A DNA stretch of 64,000 bases. It comes from Gnetum montanum (taxonomy: Eukaryota; Streptophyta; Gnetopsida; Gnetales; Gnetaceae). This document shows, in pieces, positions 46,501 to 58,320 of this stretch. Each line of letters begins with the position of its first letter. Within the stretch, counting starts at the first letter, position 1. The notes beneath the pieces were generated by a model. The model was not told where the DNA came from. It saw nothing but the letters and a program-made list of their open reading frames with translations, and did no database searches. The stretch is from positions 208,340-272,339 of the forward strand of contig MNCI01025409.1 of assembly GCA_015680685.1 (NCBI GenBank). Direction: 5' to 3'. Made by a program: the position numbers and the translations under genes.

Positions 46501-47381
46501 TGATGAGTCATAGTTTGGTAGGGCTTCGATATTGGATATCCAATATCAAAGCTACATTATCGGGTATCCGATATCAAGGCACAACCTTCGATGTTAGGGA
46601 TCTGATATCACCCCTTTAGCTAGCCTATAAATACAAAACTTGGGTGCACGATTTGGATATAGATTTTAATAGATTTTAGAATAGACATAGAGAAGTTTTG
46701 TTAGTTTGTTTCCAATGCATGCCCACAATGTGATGTTAAGTGATTGTATGACATCCTTATTCAAGCGTGACGTACTTGGACATGTTACATGTTTGAAAAT
46801 AAACATTGAGATTACTTCCATTATTGTAGCATCCACTTAGCTTTATTATTGTTAATTACTTAAATTTTTACTATTTTCCTTAGTTAATATTTATCATTTA
46901 TTGCTCTTTATTATTTCTGTCATTAAGAGGAATGAATACAACTAATCACGAGCACTTAAGTATAATTACTTTGTAACCTAGTAGTGTTATCATTTAGTAC
47001 ACCCAATAACAATACACTTGGTAATCCTAGTGGTAGTTGCACGAAGTCCAAGACATGTACAGAAGGTTAGGAATGGATACTCATCACACGTAGGCTAGTT
47101 TAGACTTTACTTTTCATTGTTAATTAGATTAAATAATTAATTTCTCTATTATCATTAGGAGTAGCATAAGGCTGTAATAACATCGATTATCATATGCCTC
47201 ACTTTGGACTAAACCATACATGACAAAGCTACCACTAGTCCAAATGGGAAGATAGCAAACTACAATTAAGACATAATGATTTAGATGCCAAAACTAATCC
47301 CATCCATGTAATTCAACCGGATTGTGCATGAATGCTTGTGATTTGTAAGGTTGGGCATAGGGGGTACCTTGCTACTCATCA
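46501..47381 (+). repeat. 5' LTR of the third Athila-like element
   Basis: 881 bp, TGATGA...TCATCA, followed one base later by a primer site. TATAAATA at 46626-46633. The U3 has a dense set of GATATC-type palindromes (46530-46612). It aligns with the LTRs at 4574 and 20537. Confidence 0.88.
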
Positions 47382-47382
47382 T

Positions 47383-47400
47383 TGGCACTGTTGTTGGGGG
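47383..47400 (+). other. Primer-binding site, tRNA-Asp type
   Basis: TGGCACTGTTGTTGGGGG one base after the LTR. Confidence 0.82.
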
Positions 47401-47507
47401 ATGGTGCTAGTTATCTAGATTAGTTATATTATACACAATCATTGTAACTGCGTTAATGATTTATCTTTCAAAAAATATTAAGTCACACACATCATTAACT
47501 AATAACA

Positions 47508-47963
47508 ATGTCTCTTTCACATGGAAGTAATAATGCATCGTATGAAGAGAACATTCATTGGAGAACTAATGAGATATATATTGAAGAAAATTAGAGTGAC
47601 CAACCTCATGTAGGGGTTTGATATGTTCATGGCCACCCTTACTACACTCAAGGACTACATTCACCTAAGGAAAACAATCCCAGAGGAGATGGAGTAAGTC
47701 CTAGATCAGGGAGGGCCTCAAGGCCTAAGACCTCCTCAAAAACTAGAGAAGATAAATCAAGGGACCATGGGGAGAACTATAGAAGCTATGGTGATTCTCG
47801 CAGTTCCTCATCTTCCTCTTCCTCTTCAATGTTTAGTTTTGATAAATATGAATGTAGATATAGAGATAAAGCTCTACTATGTGATCGAAACAAGGATAGA
47901 AATCAACACCAAGGAAAAAATCAAAGACATCAAAATGAACATAAGCAAGATCATCACAATTAG
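47508..47963 (+). pseudogene. gag, N-terminal part, broken by a LINE
   Basis: From ATG 47508: MSLSHGSNNASYEENIHWRT, then DKSRDHGENYRSYGDSRSSS with an eight-Ser run (about 47804-47828) and a basic tail to DHHN. ENIHWRTNE matches EEIHWRTNE of the gag at 26616. The frame is interrupted by the LINE inserted at 47964 and resumes at about 53795. Confidence 0.82.
47954..47963. repeat. LINE target-site duplication (left)
   Basis: TCACAATTAG, identical to 53785-53794. Confidence 0.9.
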
Positions 47964-48299
47964 GGGGAGGGGGCGATGTCGAACCTTGAAAAGAAGTTCT
48001 ATTGATATTAACAGTGTATCAATTACAGTAACCTGAATAATTCATAGGGTTAAGGGGAAGGGAACCTGAGAGCATTGTGAATGAAACCTGAGAACAACCT
48101 TATAAATAAACAAGTATTAAAGGAGGAAACCCAAATTGGGGCACTACCAAAAATCCACACATACTGACTCGTTACAAGATAGAATGACCTAGAATTAGAT
48201 GAGATAAAGAGCTTTTAATTAAGGATAGAGAGAGTTCCAATGGTGACTTCTCACAACAGAAAGGGAAAGTTTCCTTGCAGAGATTACTGATGATGAGTG

Positions 48300-48979
48300 T
48301 TACTGGAATGCACAAGTCTTTCCCACAGCTGCAAGAGATGAACCAACTGATGACTATCTAGATTGAACTTGGATGCTTGAGATGTGAGTTGGAAATGAAT
48401 GAGGCAAAAGATCTGCAACTTCTCCAACTTGGTGAGCAAACATTTATTAGAATAATCTATCCTTTGAAATATAACATTGCATCTTCACTTCCAAATATAA
48501 TATAAAATAATAGGCCTAATAACTTTCCATAGAAACTTGAGATTAGCAAAAGTAATGTTCAAAAAGCTGAATATGGCATCCTCTTGAGATAACTTATATG
48601 ATGGAAAAACTATGGAAGCCCACTCCCACACATGCTGAGCAAAGGGAAAATGCCAAAACACATGGAAAAAGTGATCTTGTCCACCACAGAGAGGGAAATT
48701 TCGATTTGGAATCCCCAGATATTCTAACCGTTTACCAATAGGTAGACCATGGTGGAGGAGACACTAGAGGAACTACTTAATTTTGGGGAGAGTCGGAAGT
48801 TTCCAAATATGTTGGAAGAGAGGGATCCAAAATGTTACTGACTTGTGTTTGTGCCAATACTTATTGCAGTGTTGAATGACCTCAGATGGGTCATGCATAA
48901 GATGAAAGGGGATAGATGGCCGGTAGGGCAAGATTTTAACCCCATTAAGCCATTGAAGTTCATGAAAAGGGTTTTGCAT
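48300..48979 (-). pseudogene. LINE ORF2 C-terminal zf-RVT region
   Basis: FWIPLFQHIWKLPTLPKIK, then HHGLPIGKRLEYLGIPN, FPLCGGQDHFFHVFWHFPFA and HVWEWASIVFPS parallel the copy at 18261-18871. The first Cys pair is reduced to one (FPLC for CPLC), and stops interrupt. Confidence 0.82.
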
Positions 48980-49949
48980 TGTAACATCAAGTTTCCAATG
49001 ACCATGGAGAAAGGAGTAAATCTAGACTAGGCAATAGTTCATTGCAGCTGACTCCCCATACAAATTGCTAAAATTGACCTCGAAATCCAACAACTATCTA
49101 GCCTAAGACAATTGAAGGAGATGACACCCTTCTGAAACCATGAGGTAGCCACCTTAGCCTTTGTGATGGCAAGGGGAGCAAGCAATAGAGGTAACCACCA
49201 TGGACACAATCTAGAGAGGATAGTAAGATTGATCTTGATCTTAGTCCAATCTATGTAACTATGTAGAATTTGCCAAGCCCTCCAGATGCTTTTGAAAACA
49301 TGAGATTTGGGAAGAATGATAGTGAGGGGGGAAAATATCCAATTGAAAAAATGGATGCCTTTCTAGAAGGGCTTGTTTTTAGGAAATGCTTGATGAGGCC
49401 TTAATTGGAAGAGGGTCCCAATGATATCTGAGGCATCTAAATGCTGTACCAACCACTTAGCAACTAGGGTAATTCCATGCTTATAGGAATTCAAAAGACC
49501 TAAGCCACCCTTATTCTTGGGGAGAGTAACAATATTTCAAGCGACTTAATGAAATCCTTTCTAAGAATATTTGGAGGACCACATAAAGTCACGAAATAAC
49601 CATTCTAGCTTCTGGTAGGCTGCTTGGGAGGGGGCCCAACATGAAGAGTAATACACATGGGTTGACGCATGTGTGAGGGGTTTGGTCTTCGACTTGTCAA
49701 GTTTCTTTTGAATTTGATAAATAACTTGCTCCCAAAGAATAGAGGTTTAACCTCTAAAATGGAAAGGGATTCCTAGAATCTTAACGATGTCTTGATCCTG
49801 AAGCCACTTTTAGTTATAGTTGGTCACATGGTTGTAATTGCCCATAAAGCTAAAAATAGAGGATTTATTCCAATTTATAGTAGAACCTAAGAGAGTGCAA
49901 TATTTCTCCACCCTTGATAAGAGGCGGTGCAAATTGGTGGCTATGTTTT

Positions 49950-50982
49950 AAACTAGAAAAAAAGAGTTATTGGCGAAGTGCATATTGAGAATCTATTGTT
50001 GAAAGGAAGAAAGGTAGACCCTAGTGAGAACTTTAGTTTGAATGTCCAGTATAGGGTGTGAGAGGAAACCATTGTCACACTGACCTATGTATTGGAAAGG
50101 AAGAGGTAATGCCAAAGGTAGTGGCTATTCTTGCGATATCATCTAAGAATAAGCATTTCACCATATGCAAGAACTTAGGTCCAAAACCAAGTTTGGTCAT
50201 GGTTTTCAAGATAAAATCCCACTTTATGTTGTCATAAGCCTTAGTGTAATCACGTTTCACTAGGAGAATATCTTGTCCATCATCCTCAGCCCACTTGAGA
50301 CCTTCCCATGCCACAACCACATTGTCTAAAATATATCAACCAGGAACAAATCTTGTTTATTGGGGAGATATGATCTAGCCAAGAATTTTTTCTAGCCATA
50401 ATACTAGGCACTTAGCCCAAATTTTATAGACTACATTGAGGAGAGTTATGGGATGCCAATTAGAGATATCGATAAGATTCCTAGACTTGGGGAGGAGACG
50501 AATTACACCTTGATTTAGATTGGGCCTAAGGGAAATAGTTAAGATATCTTTGTTAATGACCTGTAGAAGATCATTTCCCACTAAATCCCAATGATTTTGA
50601 AAAAATTCCACAGGAAACCATCATAACCAGGAGACTTTCCTTGACTTAACTTAGAATAGGCCACCTGTAGCTCCACTAGAGTGCTATCAGCATCAAGACT
50701 TTGCAGCATAGTGGAGTTGATAAGGTGAGGATAATTGGGGGTGACAGCCTTGAATGAAGAAATGTCCATTGGGGTTGCTGCAAAAAGGGTTTCATAGTGG
50801 TTCTTGAGAAAAGAGAGGATACTGTTGTCATCAGTAATGGTGGTACCATCACTAGATATTTTGTCTATAGAATATGAAGGGGAAGTAGTATTGAGATACT
50901 TAAAAAATTCCTTATAGTGTTCATCTTGAATATTTAACCAAGTGAGCCAACTTTTAGTTAAGGCACATTGTGCTCGGTACAC
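49950..50982 (-). pseudogene. LINE ORF2 reverse transcriptase
   Basis: Blocks on the minus strand: SQGKSPGYDGFLWNFFK (about 50640-50590, the usual GPDGF block), VIRLLPKSRNLIDISNWHPI with LLNVVYKIWAKCL (about 50500-50400), then KRDYTKAYDNIKWDFI (about 50255-50208) with the first catalytic Asp region, and MHFANNSFFLV (about 49985-49955), where the usual FADD box is FANN. Loss of both Asp residues and several stops make it inactive. Confidence 0.87.
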
Positions 50983-51419
50983 ATCCCAATGTTGAAAGGC
51001 TAATCTTTCTCTAGCTAGCTCTTCATGAACTAGAGTGTTGAAGGGATCTTGAGCTAGTCTATTAGTGAGATGTTCAATAGTGAGGTGAATTTTATTGTAT
51101 TCTTGTCTGGCCTTTGCCTTACCATATGAACGAGCAAAGTTTCACACTTGACATGAAGCACGATGCCACCAGTTAATCCAACCCACCTAATTTAGGGGCC
51201 TACGTTCATCATTACAAAGGTTGGATAGAAGAAGTTGGGTAGCAGGGGAAGAAAAATAGTTGTTGTATAGTCGAAAAAGATGAAATTTTTGTCAGTGAGG
51301 GCTGTCATGAATCTTGATAGATATGGAGATAGGAAGATGGTCTAATAAGGTGGCATGGTGATGAACCATAGTAGCAGAGAAGGCTTGCCAGAAGGAAAGG
51401 GTGGAGAAATAGAACCTAT

Positions 51420-52041
51420 CTAACCTACTATAGATGCAAGCCTGCCCAAGACGGAGATTGCTTCAAGTAAATCTATGGAGGGGAAAGCCCATGGAGGTGT
51501 CCCCCCCCTCAAAAAGGTAAAACCTTTTCTTAAAGGTAGACCAGGTTTGATACTCAAGATTGGGTAGTTGAAAAAACACCCCTCCAAGCTTATCTTGAGG
51601 GAATTCAACCATATTAAAATCTCCTCCAAAAATCCAAGGCATTGGGGGAAGAGAATTTGCAGGTTCTTGCCAAAGGAGAGCCTGTTCTATGGAGTCATTT
51701 GGGGCATATATTGAGCAAAGACCAAAAGGGCCATGCAAGGAGGAGAAGGTGGCCCAAGAAAATCTATGCCTAGAATTGGAACCACTTTGAAGGATTTTAG
51801 TTTTCCAGTAGGGTAAGAGGAGAATGGCTACACCTCCTTTCCCACTTACATGGGACATCGCTAGGAGTGAGGAGTGAGGAAGAAACCAATGGGTGGAAAA
51901 GGATAGAAGGATAACTAAAACCTTAATTTCTTGAAGGATAATGAAATCAAAGGCTATATTAAGACTAGAAATAAAGTTTCTTGCTTGCCTCCATCGAAGC
52001 CTACCAGCAAGGCCTCGAACATTCCATGAAAGGAGGTTCAT
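51420..52041 (-). pseudogene. LINE ORF2 apurinic-type endonuclease
   Basis: From ATG 52041: NLLSWNVRGLAGRLRWRQAR (SWNVRGL), DFIILQEIK (catalytic E block), GGVAILL, CSIYAPND and GGDFNMVEFPQDK (GDFN block). The open frame runs 192 codons to 51463, then a frameshift. This is the exonuclease-endonuclease-phosphatase fold domain of L1-type LINEs. It makes the target nick; the SDH end motif is only weakly traceable as CHLIRP. Confidence 0.88.
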
Positions 52042-52079
52042 GAGGAAATAAGGGGTAGTTTGGATGAGAGGTCAATGAA

Positions 52080-53119
52080 AGGTTTAGAAGTCAAAGTATC
52101 AACTTCCATTGTTCCTGATAGGAGGGTGAAGGAGTTGTTGGTGGAGACAAGGACCATGGAGGTGTTCAGTGAAGAGGAGTTGGAGGGAGGAGTAGAACTA
52201 AAAAAAGCTTTGACTCATTTCCTTCCACTACCCACCATGAACTCATCCACCGAGATTGAGTCCATGACTACCTTTGAGGGGATGACATGGATGAAGGTGT
52301 GAGTACCTGATTGTTGTTTTTGTAGCTTGGAGGGGCTAGATTAAGAGGAGAATTGTGGAGCTGATGGGGAAGGAGATCCGAATTTAAAGGATACTGAGGG
52401 TGGGCATAATGGTGTGATTGGGGAACGAGTTTTCTAAGATGCTATAGGTTGTTTCTTTCTAGCTAGGATAGGACACACCGATATATGATGCTTGGCCATG
52501 TGACAATAGATACACGAGTTTGGAAGGTAAAAATAGTCCACTTATTGGGTGAAGAGTTTTCCATCAGTAGCTAGAGTTAATGAGGTCTTCCGAAGAGCTA
52601 TGTCCAGTTCAATACAATAACAACGAATTTGAGTTCCATTGATTGTCGTACAATGCTTGGAAACAATAGGATCTAGGATGCTCACAATGTCCCTCTCAAT
52701 AGATGAGAAAATAAGTGGAAGACTGGGCAATTCCACATAACAAGGAATTATATTAAAAGCTAGGTCATTGACATTAAAGTCAAATCTCTAGGCATGTGCT
52801 ATTAGGGTTGCTTTTTGTGTTGGAAAAATTTTAAAAGAGAGATCCTTCTTTGACCTGAGAGGCATTAGATAGTTCTACCAAAATGAAATTTTGAGCGTAG
52901 TATCAAGCATAAGAAACCTGAATGCCCTAGGGATGAAGGAGGTTTTGAACTTGAGTGTTTATACTTGGGGACCTTGGTAAAAACTCGACAATTAGAAAAA
53001 AAATGAGTTGTGAAATATTTGGAAACTGATTCAAAAATATCATTAGGTAAAAGGAAATCAATTTGAGGTGAGGTAGAGGAACTTCCCTAATGGAGAGTAG
53101 AACCTAAGAAATCCACCAT
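52080..53119 (-). pseudogene. LINE ORF1 with zinc knuckle
   Basis: ATG 53119 opens MVDFLGSTL. Further on, the frame gives SSIERDIVSILDPIVSKHCT, TQIRCYCIELDIALRKTSL (52645-52570), then CIYCHMAKHHISVC at about 52516-52475, a C-x2-C-x4-H-x4-C knuckle with all four ligands. RCYCIELDI is the usual RVCVEIDL-type block of plant L1 ORF1 proteins. A TAA lies just before VDYFYLPNS. Such proteins bind the LINE RNA. Confidence 0.82.
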
Positions 53120-53784
53120 TGTGACTCGCCAACCCACGAAGCAAGCACAACCTCTTCACGCCCAGCCACAACCCAAAATTGATTCTGTTCACTCTTTGGA
53201 TCCTGAGCTTGGAACAGGTCTATCCCTAGTTCTATAGATCACAGTTTTGTTTTTTCAGATCGTGGGGTTTTTGCAAATCATGGGTCTGTTTTTACAGATC
53301 CCGTTCAAGATCAGAGTGGCGTTTTGTATGGTTTTTATCGTAGGAAATATCACCATAGCGCAAGGGTTTTTGATCATTTGCAGGGTATCTCGGGTCACAG
53401 ATGTGGTCATGGGTGAGGATCTACAGGCTCCTTAGGTTGTGGCCACGGATCTACTGATGACCGTGGTTCGTTAGGCAGTCGTAGTTTTGTAGGCCACAGC
53501 AATTCTACAGGTCTTGGTGCTTTTGCAGGGCATGTTACAGGGCACAACGATTTCACAAGGTGTGGCGGTTTTGGGATACATGGTTATGGATATGGAGGAC
53601 ATCATGGAAATAGTTAGCATCGTCCTCACAATAGCAGTCCCCAGGGACCTCGTAATAGCGGTCAATGGGGTCCTTTGGACAGCTCGTGGCTGTTCCACCC
53701 TCTAGAGGGTGAATGAACTGTCCACACATGAGTGAAAATCAAAAGAACTATCACACACGAGTGAAAAATTATTTTTCTAGATTG
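53120..53784 (-). other. LINE 5' UTR with imperfect tandem motifs
   Basis: The leader contains repeated units of about 24 bp (for example tttttgcaaatcatgggtctg and ttttacagatc wording around 53245-53530, plus strand) and is richer in G and C than its surroundings. The plus strand holds an open stretch rich in Gly, Ser and His (about 53430-53610). This may be promoter sequence of the LINE; I cannot show that it is translated. Confidence 0.5.
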
Positions 53785-53794
53785 TCACAATTAG
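53785..53794. repeat. LINE target-site duplication (right)
   Basis: TCACAATTAG, identical to 47954-47963. Confidence 0.9.
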
Positions 53795-54260
53795 ACAAAT
53801 AAAAATAGAAATTTTCACTATGACATATCTGATGTTGGTGAACTCTTGTTGGCCACTAAGAGCCTAACGTAGATTGTAGAAGTAGTTGAAATACCTCACA
53901 TGCATCTAAAGAAAAGTCGCATCAAAAGGCCTGATATGAATAACATCCCTAAATTTTTGGGAGGCTATAATTATGATCCATGACATCATTTACAAGCCTT
54001 CCATGATGCTTGCATCTTACAGAACATTGAAAGTAGATGGAAAAAGCTTAAGCTCTTCCCTATGACACTAATAGACAAAGCCAAAGTGTGGTATAGATCG
54101 TAAAACAAAACTCAATCCATTAGTGGTCCATAATGCTAGAACTTTTTAATGAGAAACACCAAACCTATGCAAGGGTGTTTAACCTAAGGAAACACTCATG
54201 GACCTACTAACTCGTCCAAACTAGCATAATGCTAATCAAGTGCAACACCCTTCCTTTCAC
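53795..54260 (+). pseudogene. gag, second part after the LINE
   Basis: Reading resumes as DVGELLLATKSL (about 53830-53865), then KRPDMNNIPKFLGGYNYDP (about 53928-53982), HHLQAFHDACILQNIESRW, KKLKLFPMTLIDKAKVWYRS. It matches NFPKFLGGYDSDPQQHLQAF and KKIKLFPMTLVGQAKVWYRS of the gag at 26616. The frame fades near 54250. No knuckle or protease follows. Confidence 0.82.
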
Positions 54261-55619
54261 AACCAATGTCCTCCAATCATATGAAAAGGCCAACATCCAT
54301 CATTACTCCAATACTTAATAGAAATAATGAATATAGCACTATGGAGAGATAGAAGAATCCATGCATAACTAATCCTGATAAAGAGTGTAGTCATGGATGA
54401 GATATTTGCAAGGTTAACACAACTCTTATTTTGATCCACCAAACGTGTCAAAACCAAGTATGTAAGAAAGAACCTATCTATGTAGCCACCACTAAACCAA
54501 AAGACACCTAGCAGCTTGAAAATGAAAGTATAACACTCTTTCACAAATGCATGAAGCCTATCTACCCACTTATTAATTCTTGTCATAGCCAAAAGCATCT
54601 TAAAATCAAGAATTAATAAGCTTTTTTCATTCTTTTCTTTTATAATTTTTTATTATTTTGTAATTTTTTGATATAAATTTTACCCATGCTTTTCAACTTT
54701 TTCCACACTTTATTTCTATTTCCTTTTTCAATAATCTCGATTGTGAATGAAATAACAAGATGTAGCCTAATGAGGTACAGTTTTCTCTATGTTGGTAAAG
54801 TTACGAGGGACCAATTATTTGGATAGTGAGGCCACATCATCCATCCATCCCATTAATAAAAGGTTCTTACCATGGTCATAATGATATTCTTTTTCCATCA
54901 TCAAACTAAGAATAAACTTGTAATCATTATGCCTAGATAGAAAAGTAAAGAATCAAGTGGAAATGCAAAGGGTGTGGCATCAAGGGGATTTGTGAATTCT
55001 CTTGGATTACTTTTGTATGTTCTATCATGTTGCTAAGGGATTTAACAAAAAATGGGAGTAAGAGTAAAATAAGTGCCACCTTACCATGTCACTAGAAAGA
55101 CATGTTACCCATGCTTGAAGGTAGTCCTTTGGTAAGGTTGACATAAATGAAAATAAAATAATAGGGCATAGAATAAATTTTTAAGGGTTCCATTGGAAAG
55201 ACATGTTACCCATGCCTAAAGGTTGATGGCTTCTCAAAAAACAAGAAAAAAGAGAGAGAGAAGTGCCATGAATAAACTCCTCCCCTAGAAAAAATGCCAA
55301 GTGATGCTACTCCTTGCAACAATGATAGTATTATGGTTGTTAATCCAAGAGATAAAATAATACAATGTCACTGGAACATGTTTTGGACTTGGTTTGAATC
55401 TTGGAAAGAAGGGCTAATGATTACTTTGAGCATTAATAACATACAAGGATTCATTATGCCTATGGTAAGGCACCTCACATTCCAATTCCTACAATCCTTT
55501 CTAAAATGCATCTCATCTCACTGTTTGCATGATCATAACCCTTGGTTTTGTGTAACATAGAGTAATTCTCTCAAATTGGTGGTTCTAACATGTGTGTTTT
55601 GCTAAATATGTATGCATTG
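54261..55619 (+). other. Non-coding spacer between gag and env-like unit
   Basis: From about 54950 it shares sequence with the first element's 3' region (12100-12500) and with 24470-25480 reversed. A 22-base phrase ending catgccTAAAGGT occurs at about 55116 and 55198. No coding frame. Confidence 0.55.
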
Positions 55620-56641
55620 CATTCAATCCCTTCGGTGCCTATGGACATTTTTAGGTGTGGTTATACAAGGACATTAAGGGCTAGAGCCTACTTTGGGGAG
55701 GATCCACTTGTATAACTATTGTAACTTGTACTTGTCTAATACAACCACATCATCTTGAACCTTCCAAGTGCATAAATGTCAATTTTGAAACCTTTCCTTA
55801 TCATACAACATATCCATTCTACATGATGAATTTAATACCTTTTTCTTACATCTTCCAAAGCATTTAATTTCTATGATTCTATTTTCCAACATTAGTAGTG
55901 CCAAATATGTATTCTTACTTACCCTAGAACTTTGGACTCTACATAAAACCTTCCAACCAATCACAAAGCTTCATTTTCCATGCTGAATGTCCCCATGAAA
56001 TGTAATTTTAAAGCATCTGATATCAAGTGGGAGTCAATATTAGCTACATGATATCACATCCACAAAAACTATAAATAGGATCCTCATCATTCATTAGAAA
56101 TCATTCTCATCAATTGTTGTTAGGGGAGTTTTTGCATTTTTCTCTCTTGACTAAGAGCTCTACACATCCAACTTCCACATGTGATATCTAGCTTCATACC
56201 ACTTTGATTTCTGTGGTTTTTGAACCTATTTGATCTCAAAGTGTTCAATTTAGTTAGGGGAGGGGGGGACATGATGATTCTTGTGTGGAAACCTTGCATC
56301 AATTTTTTGAAATTTGTTATTGCCTAGAAGTTATTATAAGGGTAAGAATGTTGAAAAACTAAGCTTTTTAATGAATAATTAGTTGTATGCATACAAAACC
56401 TTTAATTAACATCCCTAAAGAATCATAACCATTATTATAGGTCATACATAAGGAAAAAGAAGTTAATTGTGAAGGGTTATAAACAAAGTTAACACTTTTT
56501 GGGCAATTTTCTTAAAATCTTTCTAACTCTACAATCACATGGACTAAGAACTTAATGAAACTAAGGACATGAGTAAGGTATAAACCTATTGATGATAAAT
56601 AAAAAATACATTAGTGATACAAAATACTTTATTGTTTGCAG
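55620..56641 (+). promoter_or_regulatory. Upstream region and leader of env-like ORF, copy 3
   Basis: It aligns with 27439-28584. It contains GATATC motifs (about 56020-56058), TATAAATA at 56070-56077, a conserved leader, and ends tgtttgcag immediately before the ATG at 56642, as at a 3' splice site. This supports a second transcription unit with an intron in its leader; direct proof would need transcripts. Confidence 0.5.
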
Positions 56642-58320
56642 ATGGCCCCAAAAAGAGGAGGATAAGAAGGACCTTTGCAGGGTGCAAGCAAACACTCAAG
56701 AGGTGGCAGAGGCTGACTAGGAGAACAAGGCCCACCAACTGTGCATGAAGAATAGGAGGCCCAATCATTTAACATTCATCAAGAGGCCCTTGTTATGGGA
56801 CAATTAGTCTGGGTAGAGGCTATAGGANTTTTTTCTTCTTTATTATATGCCTATTTCAACCATCGCTTCCTTGTTTCTACATCATATCTTGTGAAAAAGT
56901 GTGCTACTTTGGCCCCCACATTGGGTATGTTTAGAGCCTCTACAATGGCCTTAACTGAGAAAGAGATAGAGATTATGCCAATGTTGACGANGCATTGCAT
57001 TTATGGCACATTCTTTGTGAAAGTGGTAAATGGTAGCTTAGTGAGATGTACTAATTTTGGCACAATAAAGGGAAGGGCACCATCGTCAACATTGGCATAA
57101 TCTCTATCTCTTTCTCAGTTAAGGCCATTGTAGAGGCTCTAAACATACCCAATGTGGGGGCCAAAGTAGCACACTTTTTCACAAGATATGATGTAGAAAC
57201 AAGGAAGCGATGGTTGAAATAGGCATATAATAAAGAAGAAAAAAAATACAATGAGCTAACTTTAGAAGAGAGAATTTACTTTAAAATGAGCATATACCAC
57301 CTCTTCCCCACTAAAGGGCTAACCAGGATATCAACATACGTGGCTAGAGGAAGTGTAATCTTGATGGGAAAATACAATGCCAACCTTGCCCAACTGTACT
57401 TCATGAAAATTCAATGACAATTCAAGGAAAGAAAGGTAGGGAAGCTGATGCTTCCATTTCCTTGCTTGATTCAAAAGCTATGCAAGAGACTCAAAGTTCT
57501 GGGTTACACCAATGACATTCCTAGGAGGGCCTACAATGCTTCATTTTCTAATTTTCTCAAACTAGCAACACCAAGGAAAGACCTTGATGAAGAGCAAGAA
57601 CAAGAACAAGAAAAGGAGTGAGAACAATAACTAGAGAAGGATGTAGAACAAGAATTAGAGCAACAATGACAACTACAAGTCCCACCACTACCACTGCAAA
57701 ACTATAGACCATCAATGAGTCATCTACAGCAAATTATTGAAACTCTCAATTGGAAAAGTAGGGATGAATCCAACCTCTTCGAAGTCATTAATGATGTTGT
57801 TCAGCCTATAGTTTCTCTCGATCCATCAAGGGGATAAATTTCTTTACAATAAGGAGGAGAAGCCCAATGGTGATAGCAAATCTTTAAGAATGCCACATCT
57901 TTCCAAGTGGCGAGAAGATGCCATAGTTATGGTCATGCAACACTAAGGTGTGATAGGTGTAGTAGGAATTATAATAGACCACATTAAAGAATCCTTTAAT
58001 GTGCTTTTTGTACCCTTGATGGACTTAATTGGAACTAGAGATGCATAAATGTTGGCTAGGACCTTGATGACTCCTGTGGCTCATGAGGATGTGCTCAATA
58101 GATTACTACAAACTGGGCAAGTCATGATAATCCTTTTCAACATCCCTAATGATGTCAATGCAATTCAATCTAACCTCATAGCCACTAAAGAAAAACTAGT
58201 CATGGAAGAGACCAAGGAAGAGCATGCAGAAGTAGAGGTACACCAATTGCAACAAGAGCTTGTCGTCCTAACTAAAACACCACTAATTTTAGCTTAGCAC
58301 TTTGAATGGAAAATGACTCA
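56642..58320 (+). pseudogene. Env-like / plant transposon protein ORF, copy 3
   Basis: From ATG 56642: APKRGG, GPLQGASKHSRGGRG, EAQSFNIHQEAL. After the misplaced contig: SISFSVKAIVEALNIPNVGA (about 57100-57160), AHFFTRYDVETRKRW, YNELTLEERIYFKM, YHLFPTKGLTRISTYVARGS, VILMGKYNANLAQLYFM (to about 57408), MLPFPCLIQKLCK. Then a Q/E-rich linker (57590-57675) and a helical part with AHEDVLNRLLQTGQVMIILF and LQQELVVLTK, ending near 58300. It is the most complete of the three copies and lines up with 28585-30900. Function unknown. The resemblance to the Athila/Calypso env-like ORF is by pattern only, and I see no membrane segment. Confidence 0.62.
56829..56990. repeat. Short contig inserted in reverse orientation
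   Basis: Bounded by single Ns at 56828 and 56991, and an exact reverse complement of 57083-57244. It breaks the env-like frame. Best explained as a contig overlapping its neighbour and placed backwards. Confidence 0.9.

Larger units (their letters stand above)
47964..53784 (-). mobile_element. Full-length LINE inserted in a gag gene
   Basis: A 5.8 kb L1-like LINE on the minus strand: 5' UTR (53784-53120), ORF1 (53119 to about 52080), ORF2 with endonuclease (from 52041), RT (about 50982-49950) and zf-RVT C-terminus (about 48980-48300), then 3' UTR ending in ...cgccccctcccc without poly(A). A 10-bp duplication flanks it, and gag sequence continues on both sides. Both ORFs carry stops and frameshifts. 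It is the same family as the fragment at 17971-18871. Confidence 0.9.
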
